From NCBI GenBank assembly GCA_902785055.1, contig CACZXG010000010.1, forward strand, positions 1-64,000: DNA of 64,000 bases. Direction: 5' to 3'. The notes under the pieces are model-generated. The model was not told the DNA's origin, made no database searches, and worked only from the letters and a program-made list of their open reading frames with translations. Below are positions 7,631-16,616 of this stretch, in pieces. Positions within the stretch are counted from its first letter, which is position 1. Each line of letters starts with the position of its first letter. The stretch is from an uncultured Lachnospiraceae bacterium (GTDB lineage: Bacteria > Bacillota > Clostridia > Lachnospirales > Lachnospiraceae). Position numbers and translations under genes: made by a program.

Positions 7631-10600
7631 ATGAGTGGGCAATCTGTGAAACTATTATTTGCGCAGGCAGATAAAACGGTGCTTACCCCCGTTCTCGACG
7701 CGCTCAGGGAGAAAGGGATCAAAGTCTCTGAGGGCAGCCCCGAAGGGGATGAGATCCTTCTGGCAGCTCTTTCCGAAAACTTCTATAAGGACAAGACACT
7801 GACGGACGCTCTTCTTGCCGCGGTTGGAAAGGGAGGAGATAAGGTGCTGCCTCTGCAGCTGGACAAGGCGGCGATCCCGGATGACATCAAGAACGCGATC
7901 TATGCGCGGAATATCATATCGGTGAGCGGGCGAGACGCAGATCTCGTGGCGGACCGCATTATCGACGCGCTCCCGGCAAAAAAGAGCAGACTTCCCGTCG
8001 CGCTCATAGCGGGAGGAGCAGCCCTGCTCGCACTGGCCATTTTCATGATTGTCCGGAGCATGCAGGGCACTCCGGCACAGGAGGCGGCGCCCTCGGCTGA
8101 AGAGACACAGAAGGAGATCGTTTATCCTCTCCCGGCGGGTCTGACGGCAGAGGAACTGGCCCGGATCAAATGCGTCGCGGTCATCGGTGAGCATTTTGGT
8201 TACTATAAGACTGAGGAGTTTAACGCCTTCCAGAGGATGGGAGACGCAGGGGAAGATATTGCATATCAACTCGCAAACGAATCCGGGGAAGGCGACAGAC
8301 GCTGGTACTGGAACGGAGATGGGTCGGAGGTCACTATGACGCCCTATGACCTGCGTTTTCTCTCTATGATGCCGCATCTGGAAGAGATTCACCTGGTGAA
8401 TGTGAGAGTGACAGACGCGCCGGACCTCAGCGGCGTGCCCACGATGAAGAAAATCTATGCCAGGGACTGCGATCTGGGCGACCTTAACTGGATCGCGCAG
8501 TCAGGGATCCGGGAAGCTCATTTGCGCTGCGACGCGGATTATTCCCCGCTCAGAAACTGTCAGAAACTGCAGGTCGCGCAGCTGGAGCTGGCGCCGGGAA
8601 GAACAGCGGATTTCTCTGCCTTCACCCCTCCGGATCTGTTGGACTTTAGTCTGGATGCAGAGGGAAACGGGAACGCTGCCGACCTGTCCGGCCTTGCCGG
8701 CTGCAAGCGGCTCAAATACGTTAACCTGTCCGGATTAGCGGTCACAGACCTATCCTTCCTTCAGGGAAAAGTGGGCGTTAACAGACTGCATCTGAACGAT
8801 CTCAGACAGCTTGGAGATATTTCTGCCGTAGGTTCCCTGACCGGGCTGAACACACTTCAGATCAACAACTGTCCTTCCATTGGGGATTACAGTCCGGTTG
8901 GAGCATGCAGAAGCCTGCAGCAGCTCTTTCTCAGCGAAGATTTTGACAACCGGATTCAGGATGCGTCTTTTGTAGGAAACCTCAATATGCTGGAGGACAT
9001 AGTCCTCAGCGGCGTTGCCCTTCCCAATCTCGATTTTTTGACACAGATCTCTCAGGGACGCACGAATCTTAAGTCGCTGGAGCTTAACGGAAGCGCCGGC
9101 GATTACAGCGGACTTGCTGCATTCGGCGTTATCAACCGGTTAAGTCTGCGCCCGGATAATTCCGCAGATGCGGGAGCGATCTATGCCGCTCTTGCAGACT
9201 GCAGGATCACTTACCTGACGCTGGGAAATCTGGATCAGGTGGACATTTCCGCGCTGCCGCAGCCTGCGCAGGAACTCACACTGGACCGCTGCGCGATCAC
9301 GGATCTGACATCAGCCCCGGAGGAGTGGGCGGTGCCCAATCTGACCTTATCCAACTGTCAGACGCTCAGATCCCTGGAGGGACTTGAAAGTCCGAACGGA
9401 TTCGGCAAAAAGGGCGGGATCCTTAAGATCTACAATTGCCCCCGTCTGACTGATTTTAGCGCGATGGAAGGAATGGACCTGAGTTCTCTGGAGATCACCG
9501 GCGGATACGTGCTGCCTGAGGAAGTAAATTTCCGGACAGGTGCATTTCTTCTGGACAGTGTCGCGGGAATAGAAAACCTGGATTTTCTGAACGAAATGGA
9601 CAATTCCCAGCCGGTAAGCTTTAAGTTTGTGGGAATCGAAGGTCTTGAGAACCTCAAGCCCATAGAGAGGTTCCACGGGACCTTTATAACTGTCTCTCCG
9701 GAACTTGAGGAGCAGGCAAAAGATCTGGTTCAAGCGGGAAATTTCAATGAGTATCACATAGAGTATCCGCAGGGCGGCTGGGAGCTGGACAACTCCGGAC
9801 TCACACTTCTTAGCCTGGACGAGCTGGAGACTCTGCCTGATGCGCTGCTGCGGAGAGTTGAACGCTTCTCTCTGGCCGGAGACGTCCTGTTTGATCCGGA
9901 TGAGAATGAAGGAATATGGAAAAACTGGGGAGACAGCAATCGTCCGGAACTGTCGGTCCATAACTTTGACACCGGAGAAGAAAGAAAGGTCGCGCGCGGC
10001 AGCGGAGTTGTGGAGAGCATGGACTATTTCGAAAAGCTCACCGGTCTGCATTTCCTGAACCTTTGGGACCAGCCCCTGGAGAGCGTGGATGGAATCCAGA
10101 ACTTGCGCGAGCTGCACGATCTGGGACTCGCATTCTGTGACAAGCTGTCCGATATATCTCCGGTTTTCGCATTGCAGAATCTGCACAGTCTCTGGCTTAA
10201 CGGCCCTAATATTGAGAGTATTCAGGGAGTACAGAACCTGACGCAGCTGTGCAGACTGGATATTTCGGACACCCGAGTGAGCGATCTGTCACCGCTGGCT
10301 GAGGCTGACTATTCGACGGCAGTCAAGGAAAACGGAGGATTTGAGTTTGCCGTGAGCGGGCACCACATTGAGGATTTCTCGCCGCTCTCCTCAGTACCGG
10401 CCTTCAGCAGGCTTATGATGGGAAATACAGATCCTGTGCTCTATATTTCCGATCTGGAGGGAATAGAAATACGGAGTTTCCAGGCTGACGGCGGCTTCGG
10501 TGAAGAATGCACGGCGGAGGATGCCAATGCGCTGTTCGCGGAGTTTGTCCGAAATCATCCGGAACTGGCGGAACTTGATATCCCATGGAATGATAAACTT

Positions 10601-10729
10601 ACTGATCTGACGCCGCTTTTGGAACTGGAAAATCTTCAGGAAGTGCGCATTTCCGCAAATATGCAGGCAGCTCAGGCCAGTCTGGACGGAGCAGATTACA
10701 ATTTCCGGCTGGAGATCGAGGGAGAATAA
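7631..10729 (+). CDS. Large TIR-like / membrane helix / LRR protein (TIR gene 3)
   Basis: A 1032-residue protein with the same order as its two neighbours. Residues 5-105 are a diverged TIR-like domain (VKLLFAQADKTVLTPVLDAL, ILLAALSENFYKD). The residue aligned with Glu84 of gene 2 is Ala60 (codon 7808). The membrane helix is at 121-141, after AKKSR. Residues 180-1030 are a very long ectodomain with more than twenty LRR-like segments of internalin/SDS22 flavour (for example LRELHDLGLAFCDKLSDISP and LCRLDISDTRVSDLSP). A ribosome site (AGGAG) precedes the ATG by 8 bases. The large ectodomain makes it the likely ligand-binding member; this is inference. Confidence 0.8.
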   Translation: MSGQSVKLLFAQADKTVLTPVLDALREKGIKVSEGSPEGDEILLAALSENFYKDKTLTDALLAAVGKGGDKVLPLQLDKAAIPDDIKNAIYARNIISVSGRDADLVADRIIDALPAKKSRLPVALIAGGAALLALAIFMIVRSMQGTPAQEAAPSAEETQKEIVYPLPAGLTAEELARIKCVAVIGEHFGYYKTEEFNAFQRMGDAGEDIAYQLANESGEGDRRWYWNGDGSEVTMTPYDLRFLSMMPHLEEIHLVNVRVTDAPDLSGVPTMKKIYARDCDLGDLNWIAQSGIREAHLRCDADYSPLRNCQKLQVAQLELAPGRTADFSAFTPPDLLDFSLDAEGNGNAADLSGLAGCKRLKYVNLSGLAVTDLSFLQGKVGVNRLHLNDLRQLGDISAVGSLTGLNTLQINNCPSIGDYSPVGACRSLQQLFLSEDFDNRIQDASFVGNLNMLEDIVLSGVALPNLDFLTQISQGRTNLKSLELNGSAGDYSGLAAFGVINRLSLRPDNSADAGAIYAALADCRITYLTLGNLDQVDISALPQPAQELTLDRCAITDLTSAPEEWAVPNLTLSNCQTLRSLEGLESPNGFGKKGGILKIYNCPRLTDFSAMEGMDLSSLEITGGYVLPEEVNFRTGAFLLDSVAGIENLDFLNEMDNSQPVSFKFVGIEGLENLKPIERFHGTFITVSPELEEQAKDLVQAGNFNEYHIEYPQGGWELDNSGLTLLSLDELETLPDALLRRVERFSLAGDVLFDPDENEGIWKNWGDSNRPELSVHNFDTGEERKVARGSGVVESMDYFEKLTGLHFLNLWDQPLESVDGIQNLRELHDLGLAFCDKLSDISPVFALQNLHSLWLNGPNIESIQGVQNLTQLCRLDISDTRVSDLSPLAEADYSTAVKENGGFEFAVSGHHIEDFSPLSSVPAFSRLMMGNTDPVLYISDLEGIEIRSFQADGGFGEECTAEDANALFAEFVRNHPELAELDIPWNDKLTDLTPLLELENLQEVRISANMQAAQASLDGADYNFRLEIEGE

Positions 10730-10762
10730 CGGGATAATTGGATACAATTATACGCTTAAAAG

Positions 10763-10791
10763 TTGACTTTCGCCCTTTACTGCTTTAAAAT
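10763..10791 (+). promoter_or_regulatory. Sigma-A type promoter for the 5-oxoproline operon
   Basis: TTGACT (10763-10768), a 17-base spacer, and TAAAAT (10786-10791), 31 bases before the start of the NRAMP-like gene. It begins a new transcription unit after the TIR genes. Confidence 0.65.
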
Positions 10792-10822
10792 GGTGACTTA
10801 ATTAAAGTTTAAGGAGGGCGAA

Positions 10823-12091
10823 ATGAATAAATTAGCTACCCGTATCAAAAATGTGGGCCCCGGCGCGCTCGTTGCAGCGGCGTTTATCGGCCCCGGAACA
10901 GTTACTTCCTGCTCCATTTCAGGTGCGACAGCCGGTTATACGCTTCTGTGGGCGATGCTTCTGTCCGTTATTTCGGTCATCATCATGCAGTCCATGGCAG
11001 CCCGCCTCGGTATTGTTTCAGGAATGGGTCTCGGCGAAGCTCTGAGAGAGAAGTTTACGAGCCAGGGAGCCAGGATCCTGATCTCCATCCTCGTAATCGC
11101 GGCAGTCTTTATCGGCAATATCGCCTATGAGACCGGAAACCTGACAGGATCGATCCTCGGCATTCAGGCGGCGTTCCCCGCTGCGGACAACCAGACAGCC
11201 AAAATAGTGCTCGCTCTGGTTCTTGGCGTGATCGCGTTCGCGCTTCTGTTCTCCGGAAGCTATCAGCGCGTCGAGAATATCCTCACAGCACTTGTCGTGC
11301 TGATGGGTGTTATTTTCCTAATCTGCGCGTTTGCGGCAAAGCCCGACTGGGGCGCAGTTTTTGCAGGCCTCTTCGGATTTAAGGTTCCGGACGGCGGAGA
11401 CTGGATGACAGTTGCGGCCCTGATGGGAACCACGGTCGTGCCTTATAATATTTACCTGCACGCTGCTTCCGCTTCTACAAAGTGGGGCAAGACAGACGAC
11501 AAGGAAGACGCGCTCGCAAATTCGAGATTTGACTCGATCATTTCGATCGGACTTGGCGGAATCATCTCCATGGCGATCATCGTCTGCGCGGCAGCGACGA
11601 TCCATGCGTCCGGCGGAACGATCGCATCCGGCTCTGACATGGCCAAGGCTCTTACTCCCCTTCTGGGAAGCTGGGCTACCGTGATCTTCGGTATCGGCCT
11701 TTTCGCTGCAGGTATCACAAGTACCCTGACAGCTCCTCTTGCAGCGGCATTCGCGAGCTCCGGTATTCTTGGCTGGGGCGAAGACATGAAGCAGACCAGA
11801 TTCAAAGTTTTCTGGATCATCGTTCTTGCATTCGGTATTTTCGCGACCTGCACACTGGGAGCCAGCCCTACACAGATCATTCTGTTCGCACAGGCTGCCA
11901 ACGCTATTCTTCTTCCCGTTACGGGAATCCTTCTTCTGATCGTGGCCAACGACGCCGCAATCATGAAGGAATACAAGAATAAGACCTGGTTCAACGTTCT
12001 GGTCGTTATCGTAATCGCGATCTTCATCTTCATCGCTGCAAGAAACATGAACGCGTTCATGTCCGGACTTAAGAAGCTGATCAGCGGCTGA
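10823..12091 (+). CDS. NRAMP-superfamily transporter of the YcsG type
   Basis: A 422-residue, about 11-helix membrane protein of the NRAMP fold. The helix-1 region reads GPGALVAAAFIGPGTVTS, where metal-transporting NRAMPs have DPGN. The helix-6 region reads TVVPYNIYLHAAS, where they have MPH. The aspartate, asparagine, methionine and histidine of the metal site are therefore all replaced. The gene heads an operon of pxpB, pxpC, a ycsI-type gene and pxpA, the same set as B. subtilis ycsF-ycsG-ycsI-kipI-kipA. That points to a transporter for 5-oxoproline or a related compound rather than Mn2+. The substrate is inference. The ribosome site AAGGAGG is strong. Confidence 0.88.
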   Translation: MNKLATRIKNVGPGALVAAAFIGPGTVTSCSISGATAGYTLLWAMLLSVISVIIMQSMAARLGIVSGMGLGEALREKFTSQGARILISILVIAAVFIGNIAYETGNLTGSILGIQAAFPAADNQTAKIVLALVLGVIAFALLFSGSYQRVENILTALVVLMGVIFLICAFAAKPDWGAVFAGLFGFKVPDGGDWMTVAALMGTTVVPYNIYLHAASASTKWGKTDDKEDALANSRFDSIISIGLGGIISMAIIVCAAATIHASGGTIASGSDMAKALTPLLGSWATVIFGIGLFAAGITSTLTAPLAAAFASSGILGWGEDMKQTRFKVFWIIVLAFGIFATCTLGASPTQIILFAQAANAILLPVTGILLLIVANDAAIMKEYKNKTWFNVLVVIVIAIFIFIAARNMNAFMSGLKKLISG

Positions 12092-12132
12092 TCCGGAGCG
12101 TTATCTGCAAATAATTGATCATATTGGAACTA

Positions 12133-12172
12133 TTGACCCGCAGCGTATTTGCTACGGGTCAAGTCCGTTTTT
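12133..12172 (+). terminator. Hairpin between the NRAMP-like gene and pxpB
   Basis: TTGACCCG (12133-12140) pairs with CGGGTCAA (12155-12162), with inner AGC/GCT pairing, followed by a T-rich stretch. It may attenuate transcription between the transporter gene and the enzyme genes, or end a fraction of transcripts. Confidence 0.55.
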
Positions 12173-12193
12173 CACACATATAAAGGAAACCAC

Positions 12194-12919
12194 ATGGATT
12201 ACAAAATACTGCCGGTGGGAGATTCTGCGCTGACGATCATTTTCGGAAACAGCATCGACCCGGAGATCAGCAGGATCGTGCGGGTTGCAAGGAAGTATCT
12301 CACAAAGAAAAATATCAAGGGCGTCAACGAGTACGTTCAGACCTATGCGACGCTCATGGTCCATTATCGCCCCGTAACGATCGGATACGACGAGCTTGCC
12401 GAGAGGATCGGGCTGGAACTGTCGCAGATGGACCTGGGAAGCGATAGTTTAAAGAAGAAGACTATTGTGATCCCAGTGTGCTACGGAGGAGAATTCGGCC
12501 CGGATCTGCCTTTTGTGGCGGAGCACGCGGGAATCTCTGAAGAGGAGGTCATAAGAAGACACAGCGCAGTGGACTACCTGATCTATATGCTTGGATTCAT
12601 GCCGGGATTTGTATATCTTGGCGGAATGGATCAGTCCATCAGTACGCCCAGACTTAAAAACCCCAGAGAGCGCCTGGAAAAGGGCTCCGTGGGTATCGCA
12701 GCCAACCAGACCGGAATCTACCCGCTGGTCTCTCCGGGAGGATGGCAGATCATCGGCCGCACGCCGCTGGAACTGTATGACCATGAGAGGGAAAAACCGA
12801 TCCTTTATGAAGCAGGTGAGTTTATCCGCTTTGTCCCGATCACTGAGCAGCAGTTTAAGGAGATACGGGCGAAGGTAGAGGACGGAACCTATGAGTATGA
12901 GTGGATCAGAGAGGGGTGA
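12194..12919 (+). CDS. pxpB: 5-oxoprolinase subunit PxpB
   Basis: A 241-residue protein of the KipI / allophanate hydrolase subunit 1 family. Marks are DYKILPVGDSALTIIFG at the N-terminus, the central YLIYMLGFMPGFVYLGG, then TPRLKNPRERL and the GGWQIIGRTPL block. With PxpA and PxpC it forms the ATP-dependent 5-oxoprolinase that opens 5-oxoproline to L-glutamate; the B. subtilis homologue KipI also inhibits the sporulation kinase KinA. The start at 12194 has AAAGGA upstream; the longer frame to 12149 would run through the hairpin. pxpC follows after 11 bases. Confidence 0.92.
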   Translation: MDYKILPVGDSALTIIFGNSIDPEISRIVRVARKYLTKKNIKGVNEYVQTYATLMVHYRPVTIGYDELAERIGLELSQMDLGSDSLKKKTIVIPVCYGGEFGPDLPFVAEHAGISEEEVIRRHSAVDYLIYMLGFMPGFVYLGGMDQSISTPRLKNPRERLEKGSVGIAANQTGIYPLVSPGGWQIIGRTPLELYDHEREKPILYEAGEFIRFVPITEQQFKEIRAKVEDGTYEYEWIREG

Positions 12920-12930
12920 CGTAAAAGACT

Positions 12931-14016
12931 ATGGCAATGCATGTGATCAGCCCCGGCCCCCGCACGACGATCCAGGATAAAGGAAGGCTGGGATATCAGA
13001 ACAGCGGCTTCGCACCGAGCGGTTTCATGGACAGAGTCGCTTCCAGAATGGCTAATGTGCTGGTCGGAAACAAGGATTCCGAGGCAGTGTTGGAATTCTG
13101 CCTGATCGGACCGGTGCTGAAATTTGATGAGACAGTAAATCTCGCCGTCTGCGGCGGAGATTTCTCCATTGACGTCGGAGGAAGAGTGTACCCGGCCAAC
13201 AAGGCCGTGCGCGTGCCGGCGGGAATTACTGTAAAAATATTGACAGGAAAAGTCGGAATCTACGGATCAGTCGCCGTGGGCGGAGGACTGGATATTCCCA
13301 TGGTAATGGGAAGCCGCAGTACTAACCTGCGCTGCGGGATCGGCGGATTCCACGGGAGGGCCCTTATGGCCGGCGACGAGATCGCGCTGCGACACCCCGA
13401 GAACGGCCGGAGGGACTTTTCCTGGAGGTGGGTGCCTGCGCACAGGCTCGTATCCCCGGATGATCCGGACATCACCAAAGTACGCGTGATCCCCGGTCCT
13501 CAGGAGGATATGTTCACAGATAAGGGAATTCAGACTTTCTACAAGAGCTCCTATGTGATCACTGCCCAAAGTGATCGCATGGGATACAGGCTGACAGGAC
13601 CTAAGGTCGAAGCCGTTGACGGTTACGATATTTTGTCCGACGGGATCGTAAACGGAAGCGTCCAGATCTCCGGTGCCGGAGAGCCCATCGTGATGATGGC
13701 AGACAGACAGACAACAGGCGGATATGCCAAAATAGCGTCCGTGATCAACGTCGACATCCCCCTGTTCGCACAGCTGCGCCCGGGACAGAAGGTGCAGTTT
13801 GAAAGATGCACGGTACAGGAGGCGCAGGTCCTGATGCGGGAGGCAAGCTGGAAGTGGAAGGAGCACTGCAAGATCCTGGAGAAGAGCACACCTGCGGGCT
13901 TTAAGGCACTTGGCCTTAGGGCGGACGGAAGCAGCAGCGGCAGTTCCCGCTCCGGCTGGACCAAAAAGGCCTGGAAACGGAGAGAATGGAAAAGAAAGGG
14001 AGGTAATAACAGATGA
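12931..14016 (+). CDS. pxpC: 5-oxoprolinase subunit PxpC
   Basis: A 361-residue protein of the KipA / allophanate hydrolase subunit 2 (biotin-dependent carboxyltransferase-like) family. It opens with the characteristic VISPGPRTTIQDKGRLG and contains SGFMDRVASRMANVLVGN, RVIPGPQEDMF and GGYAKIASVI. The last 30 or so residues are a basic, Ser-rich tail beyond the usual domain end. It partners PxpB in the 5-oxoprolinase complex. The stop overlaps the next start in ATGA, so the two are translationally coupled. An alternative ATG at 12937 is possible, and no strong ribosome site decides between them. Confidence 0.92.
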   Translation: MAMHVISPGPRTTIQDKGRLGYQNSGFAPSGFMDRVASRMANVLVGNKDSEAVLEFCLIGPVLKFDETVNLAVCGGDFSIDVGGRVYPANKAVRVPAGITVKILTGKVGIYGSVAVGGGLDIPMVMGSRSTNLRCGIGGFHGRALMAGDEIALRHPENGRRDFSWRWVPAHRLVSPDDPDITKVRVIPGPQEDMFTDKGIQTFYKSSYVITAQSDRMGYRLTGPKVEAVDGYDILSDGIVNGSVQISGAGEPIVMMADRQTTGGYAKIASVINVDIPLFAQLRPGQKVQFERCTVQEAQVLMREASWKWKEHCKILEKSTPAGFKALGLRADGSSSGSSRSGWTKKAWKRREWKRKGGNNR

Positions 14017-14804
14017 TCAGTGATTATAAGGATTTGACACCTGTACAGATGCGGCATTTGATCCGCGAGGGCAAATTTACAGAGCCCACCAGCGGACTGT
14101 GCCCGGGATATGCCCAGGCGAACCTCATCATTCTCCGCAAGGAGCACGCTTACGATTTCCTGCTGTTCGCACAGCGCAATCCTAAGGCCTGCCCTGTGCT
14201 GGAAGTTCTCGATACAGGCAGCCGCTTCACTAAATTTGTGGCAAAAGATTGTGATATAGCCAAGGATTTCCCTAAATACAGGATCTATGAGAAGGGCGTC
14301 TGCACCGGCGAGTACACGGATGTGGAGCAGTTCTGGAGCGATGACCTTGTGGGATTCCTCATCGGATGCTCCTTCAGTTTCGAATCCGAGATGATCGAAG
14401 CGGGAATCGAGATGCGCCACAACACCATGGGCCGCAATGTCCCCATGTATATCACCGGGATCGACACAGTTCCGGCCGGCGTATTCTCCGGCAAGATGGT
14501 CGTCTCCATGCGCCCCGTGCCTCCGCAGCAGGTCGTAAAGGCCGTTACGGTCACAGCGCAGCTTCCCAAGGTGCACGGAAGCCCGATCCACATCGGCGAT
14601 CCTTCCGTGATCGGAATTAAGGACATCAATCATCCCGAATTCGGAGATCCCGTGGAGATCAAAGAAGGCGAAGTTACTATGTTCTGGCCCTGCGGCGTGA
14701 CGCCTCAGTCCGTGGTGATGAACGTCAAACCGGATTTCGCGATCACACACGCGCCCGGGCACATGCTGATCCTCGATGTGAAGAATGTCGATCTGAAGGA
14801 ATAA
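14013..14804 (+). CDS. Putative hydro-lyase of the YcsI / D-glutamate cyclase-like family
   Basis: A 263-residue protein of the DUF1445 (YcsI) family. Recognisable stretches are MRHLIREGKFTEPTSGLCPG, the central QFWSDDLVGFLIGCSFSFE, IRHNTMGRNVPMYI-like text and the end TMFWPCGVTPQ. In B. subtilis the gene sits in the same cluster as the oxoprolinase genes. A mammalian relative is a D-glutamate cyclase making 5-oxo-D-proline, so a role in supplying or channelling oxoproline fits, but the activity of this branch is not shown by sequence. Coupled to pxpC by a 4-base overlap. Confidence 0.88.
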   Translation: MISDYKDLTPVQMRHLIREGKFTEPTSGLCPGYAQANLIILRKEHAYDFLLFAQRNPKACPVLEVLDTGSRFTKFVAKDCDIAKDFPKYRIYEKGVCTGEYTDVEQFWSDDLVGFLIGCSFSFESEMIEAGIEMRHNTMGRNVPMYITGIDTVPAGVFSGKMVVSMRPVPPQQVVKAVTVTAQLPKVHGSPIHIGDPSVIGIKDINHPEFGDPVEIKEGEVTMFWPCGVTPQSVVMNVKPDFAITHAPGHMLILDVKNVDLKE

Positions 14805-14860
14805 AACGGATACAGAATTGGTTCCAAAAAATCGGTCAGATACAGAATGGAGATGACAAT

Positions 14861-15643
14861 ATGATAAAAGTTGATCTGAATTGTGATCTGGGAGAGAGTT
14901 TCGGCGCATATAAGATGGGCATGGATGACAAGGTGATCCCGATGATCTCCTCCTGCAATATCGCGTGCGGCTATCACGCATCAGACCCCATGGTGATGCA
15001 GAAAACTGTCGCGATGGCCAAGGAAGCCGGTATCGGAATCGGCGCCCATCCGGGATATCCGGATCTTATGGGATTTGGCCGCAGAAACATGAACGTATCG
15101 CCTAAGGAAGCTGCGGCGTATGTGACTTATCAGCTGGGCGCGCTATATGCTTTTGCAAAGGCAGCAGGTGTAAAGCTCCAGCATGTAAAACCTCACGGCG
15201 CGCTGTACAATATGGCCGGAAAGGACTACAAACTGGCTCTGGAGATCGCAGAAGCCGTGCAGGATTTTGACTCGTCGCTGATCCTCATGGGCCTTGCGGG
15301 GAGCGAGAGCGTCATCGCCGCTCAGGACATCGGTCTTCCCGTAGCCAGAGAGGTATTCGCAGACAGGGCGTACATGCCCGACGGAAGCCTTGTGCCCAGA
15401 AGCCGGGAAGGCGCTGTGATCCACGATGAAGAGCTGGCGATCAGCCGCGTGATCCGCATGGTGAAGGAGCACAGAGTTACGGCGATTGACGGACGAGACA
15501 TCGAGATCGTGCCGGATTCGATCTGTGTGCATGGCGACAACGAAAAAGCACTGGTCTTCGTGACACGTATCCGCGAGGCGCTTGCCGCTGAAGGTATTGA
15601 AATAGCGCCGCTGTCGGAAGTTGTCCGCGGAGCCCATCACTAA
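14861..15643 (+). CDS. pxpA: 5-oxoprolinase subunit PxpA
   Basis: A 260-residue member of the LamB/YcsF family. Highly conserved blocks are visible: VDLNCDLGESFG at residues 3-14, CNIACGYHASDP, GAHPGYPDLMGFGRR, and HVKPHGALYN. They carry the Asp, Glu and His residues of the active site. It completes the PxpABC 5-oxoprolinase. The ribosome site (GGAGATG) precedes ATG by 8 bases. The last bases overlap the stop of a convergent TSUP gene (15640-15643), so the operon ends abruptly without room for a separate terminator. Confidence 0.95.
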   Translation: MIKVDLNCDLGESFGAYKMGMDDKVIPMISSCNIACGYHASDPMVMQKTVAMAKEAGIGIGAHPGYPDLMGFGRRNMNVSPKEAAAYVTYQLGALYAFAKAAGVKLQHVKPHGALYNMAGKDYKLALEIAEAVQDFDSSLILMGLAGSESVIAAQDIGLPVAREVFADRAYMPDGSLVPRSREGAVIHDEELAISRVIRMVKEHRVTAIDGRDIEIVPDSICVHGDNEKALVFVTRIREALAAEGIEIAPLSEVVRGAHH

Positions 15644-16374
15644 AGCAGGTGGCTCACGATGATCCACACTCCTCCGACTCCCACAAAGGCATAAATAACC
15701 TTCCCAAACACGGACGCAGGGATTTTATTGTGGATCACAAGCCCCAGCAGTGTTCCTGCCAGCATCGCGACGATGCCGGCGCCGACCATCGGCAGGTCCG
15801 CCATGTCGAGACGCCCGAGGATGAGGCTGATAACAAGAACTACAATATTGTTTACGCAGAGGAATGCCTGGATGGTTGCCAGGTATTCCTTTTTGCTTTT
15901 AGTGGCCGGCAGGAGGTAGAGAGCTGCTGTGGGACCGCCGGAGGCGAAGAGTCCGTAGCAGATGCCGCAGATGACGCCTAGGATCGTACCGGATACAGGA
16001 TTGGGCGTTATGTGGATCTTGTCCGAGAATACAAAGAAGAAGATAGAGACAGCCACGAACATGATACCCAGTAGAAGGTACATGACGTCGGAACTGACCT
16101 TGGCGGACAAGAGATTCACAATGCCGCAAATTACGGCTGTGGGGATCAGAAAAGGCAGCATGACAGCCCACCGGATCGAATCTCTGTATTTGACGGAGAT
16201 ATAGATGGTACTGATGGTTACCATGACAATTGAAAGACCCATGGCCTTGCTGTATTCCATGATCAGCGGAAGGAAGCCCATGGTGATCATGGTGGTGCCA
16301 AAGCCCAGCGCGCTTTGGACGCAGGATCCGGCGAGGATCACGATCATAACATATAGAATAGCTAAGACAGACAT
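15640..16374 (-). CDS. TSUP family anion permease (TauE/SafE)
   Basis: A 244-residue, roughly eight-helix membrane protein with the duplicated TSUP pattern: AGSCVQSALGFGTTMITMG near the N-terminus and GVICGICYGLFASGGPTAALYL in the second half. Members export or import sulfite, sulfonates or organic anions; the substrate is open. The start at 16374 follows AAGGAG by 6 bases, so the longer frame to 16410 is rejected. It is convergent with pxpA and overlaps it by four bases. Confidence 0.88.
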   Translation of the reverse strand: MSVLAILYVMIVILAGSCVQSALGFGTTMITMGFLPLIMEYSKAMGLSIVMVTISTIYISVKYRDSIRWAVMLPFLIPTAVICGIVNLLSAKVSSDVMYLLLGIMFVAVSIFFFVFSDKIHITPNPVSGTILGVICGICYGLFASGGPTAALYLLPATKSKKEYLATIQAFLCVNNIVVLVISLILGRLDMADLPMVGAGIVAMLAGTLLGLVIHNKIPASVFGKVIYAFVGVGGVWIIVSHLL

Positions 16375-16483
16375 TTTATACTCCTTGGAAAGAATGCATT
16401 TGGTTTTCAAAGAAAAACTCTTCGGACTATTGTAGCATTATTTGCTGTGATTATGAACGGTTTTCCGTTAGGGGCCAAAAATA

Positions 16484-16523
16484 GTGATGAGATCAAATGA
16501 AAAAAAGTACTATTTTGCCCAAA
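16484..16523. repeat. Inverted repeat in a divergent intergenic region
   Basis: An imperfect inverted repeat, GGGCCAAAAATAGT against ACTATTTTGCCC, lies between the divergent TSUP and HIT genes. It could be an operator or an mRNA hairpin upstream of the HIT gene. Nothing else was recognised in this 240-base gap. Confidence 0.35.
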
Positions 16524-16616
16524 TCCGGTGATTAGAATTACACGATAGAGGTACAATATTACAGTAACGAAATCTATTACTCTGAGGGAATACATAAGAA
16601 AAGGAAGGTAATCTGT

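Noticed and set aside
13623..14981. 452-codon minus-strand frame opposite pxpC, the ycsI-type gene and pxpA
   Set aside because: Its translation is rich in His, Arg and Cys with no family signature, while the plus strand has well conserved proteins through the whole span.
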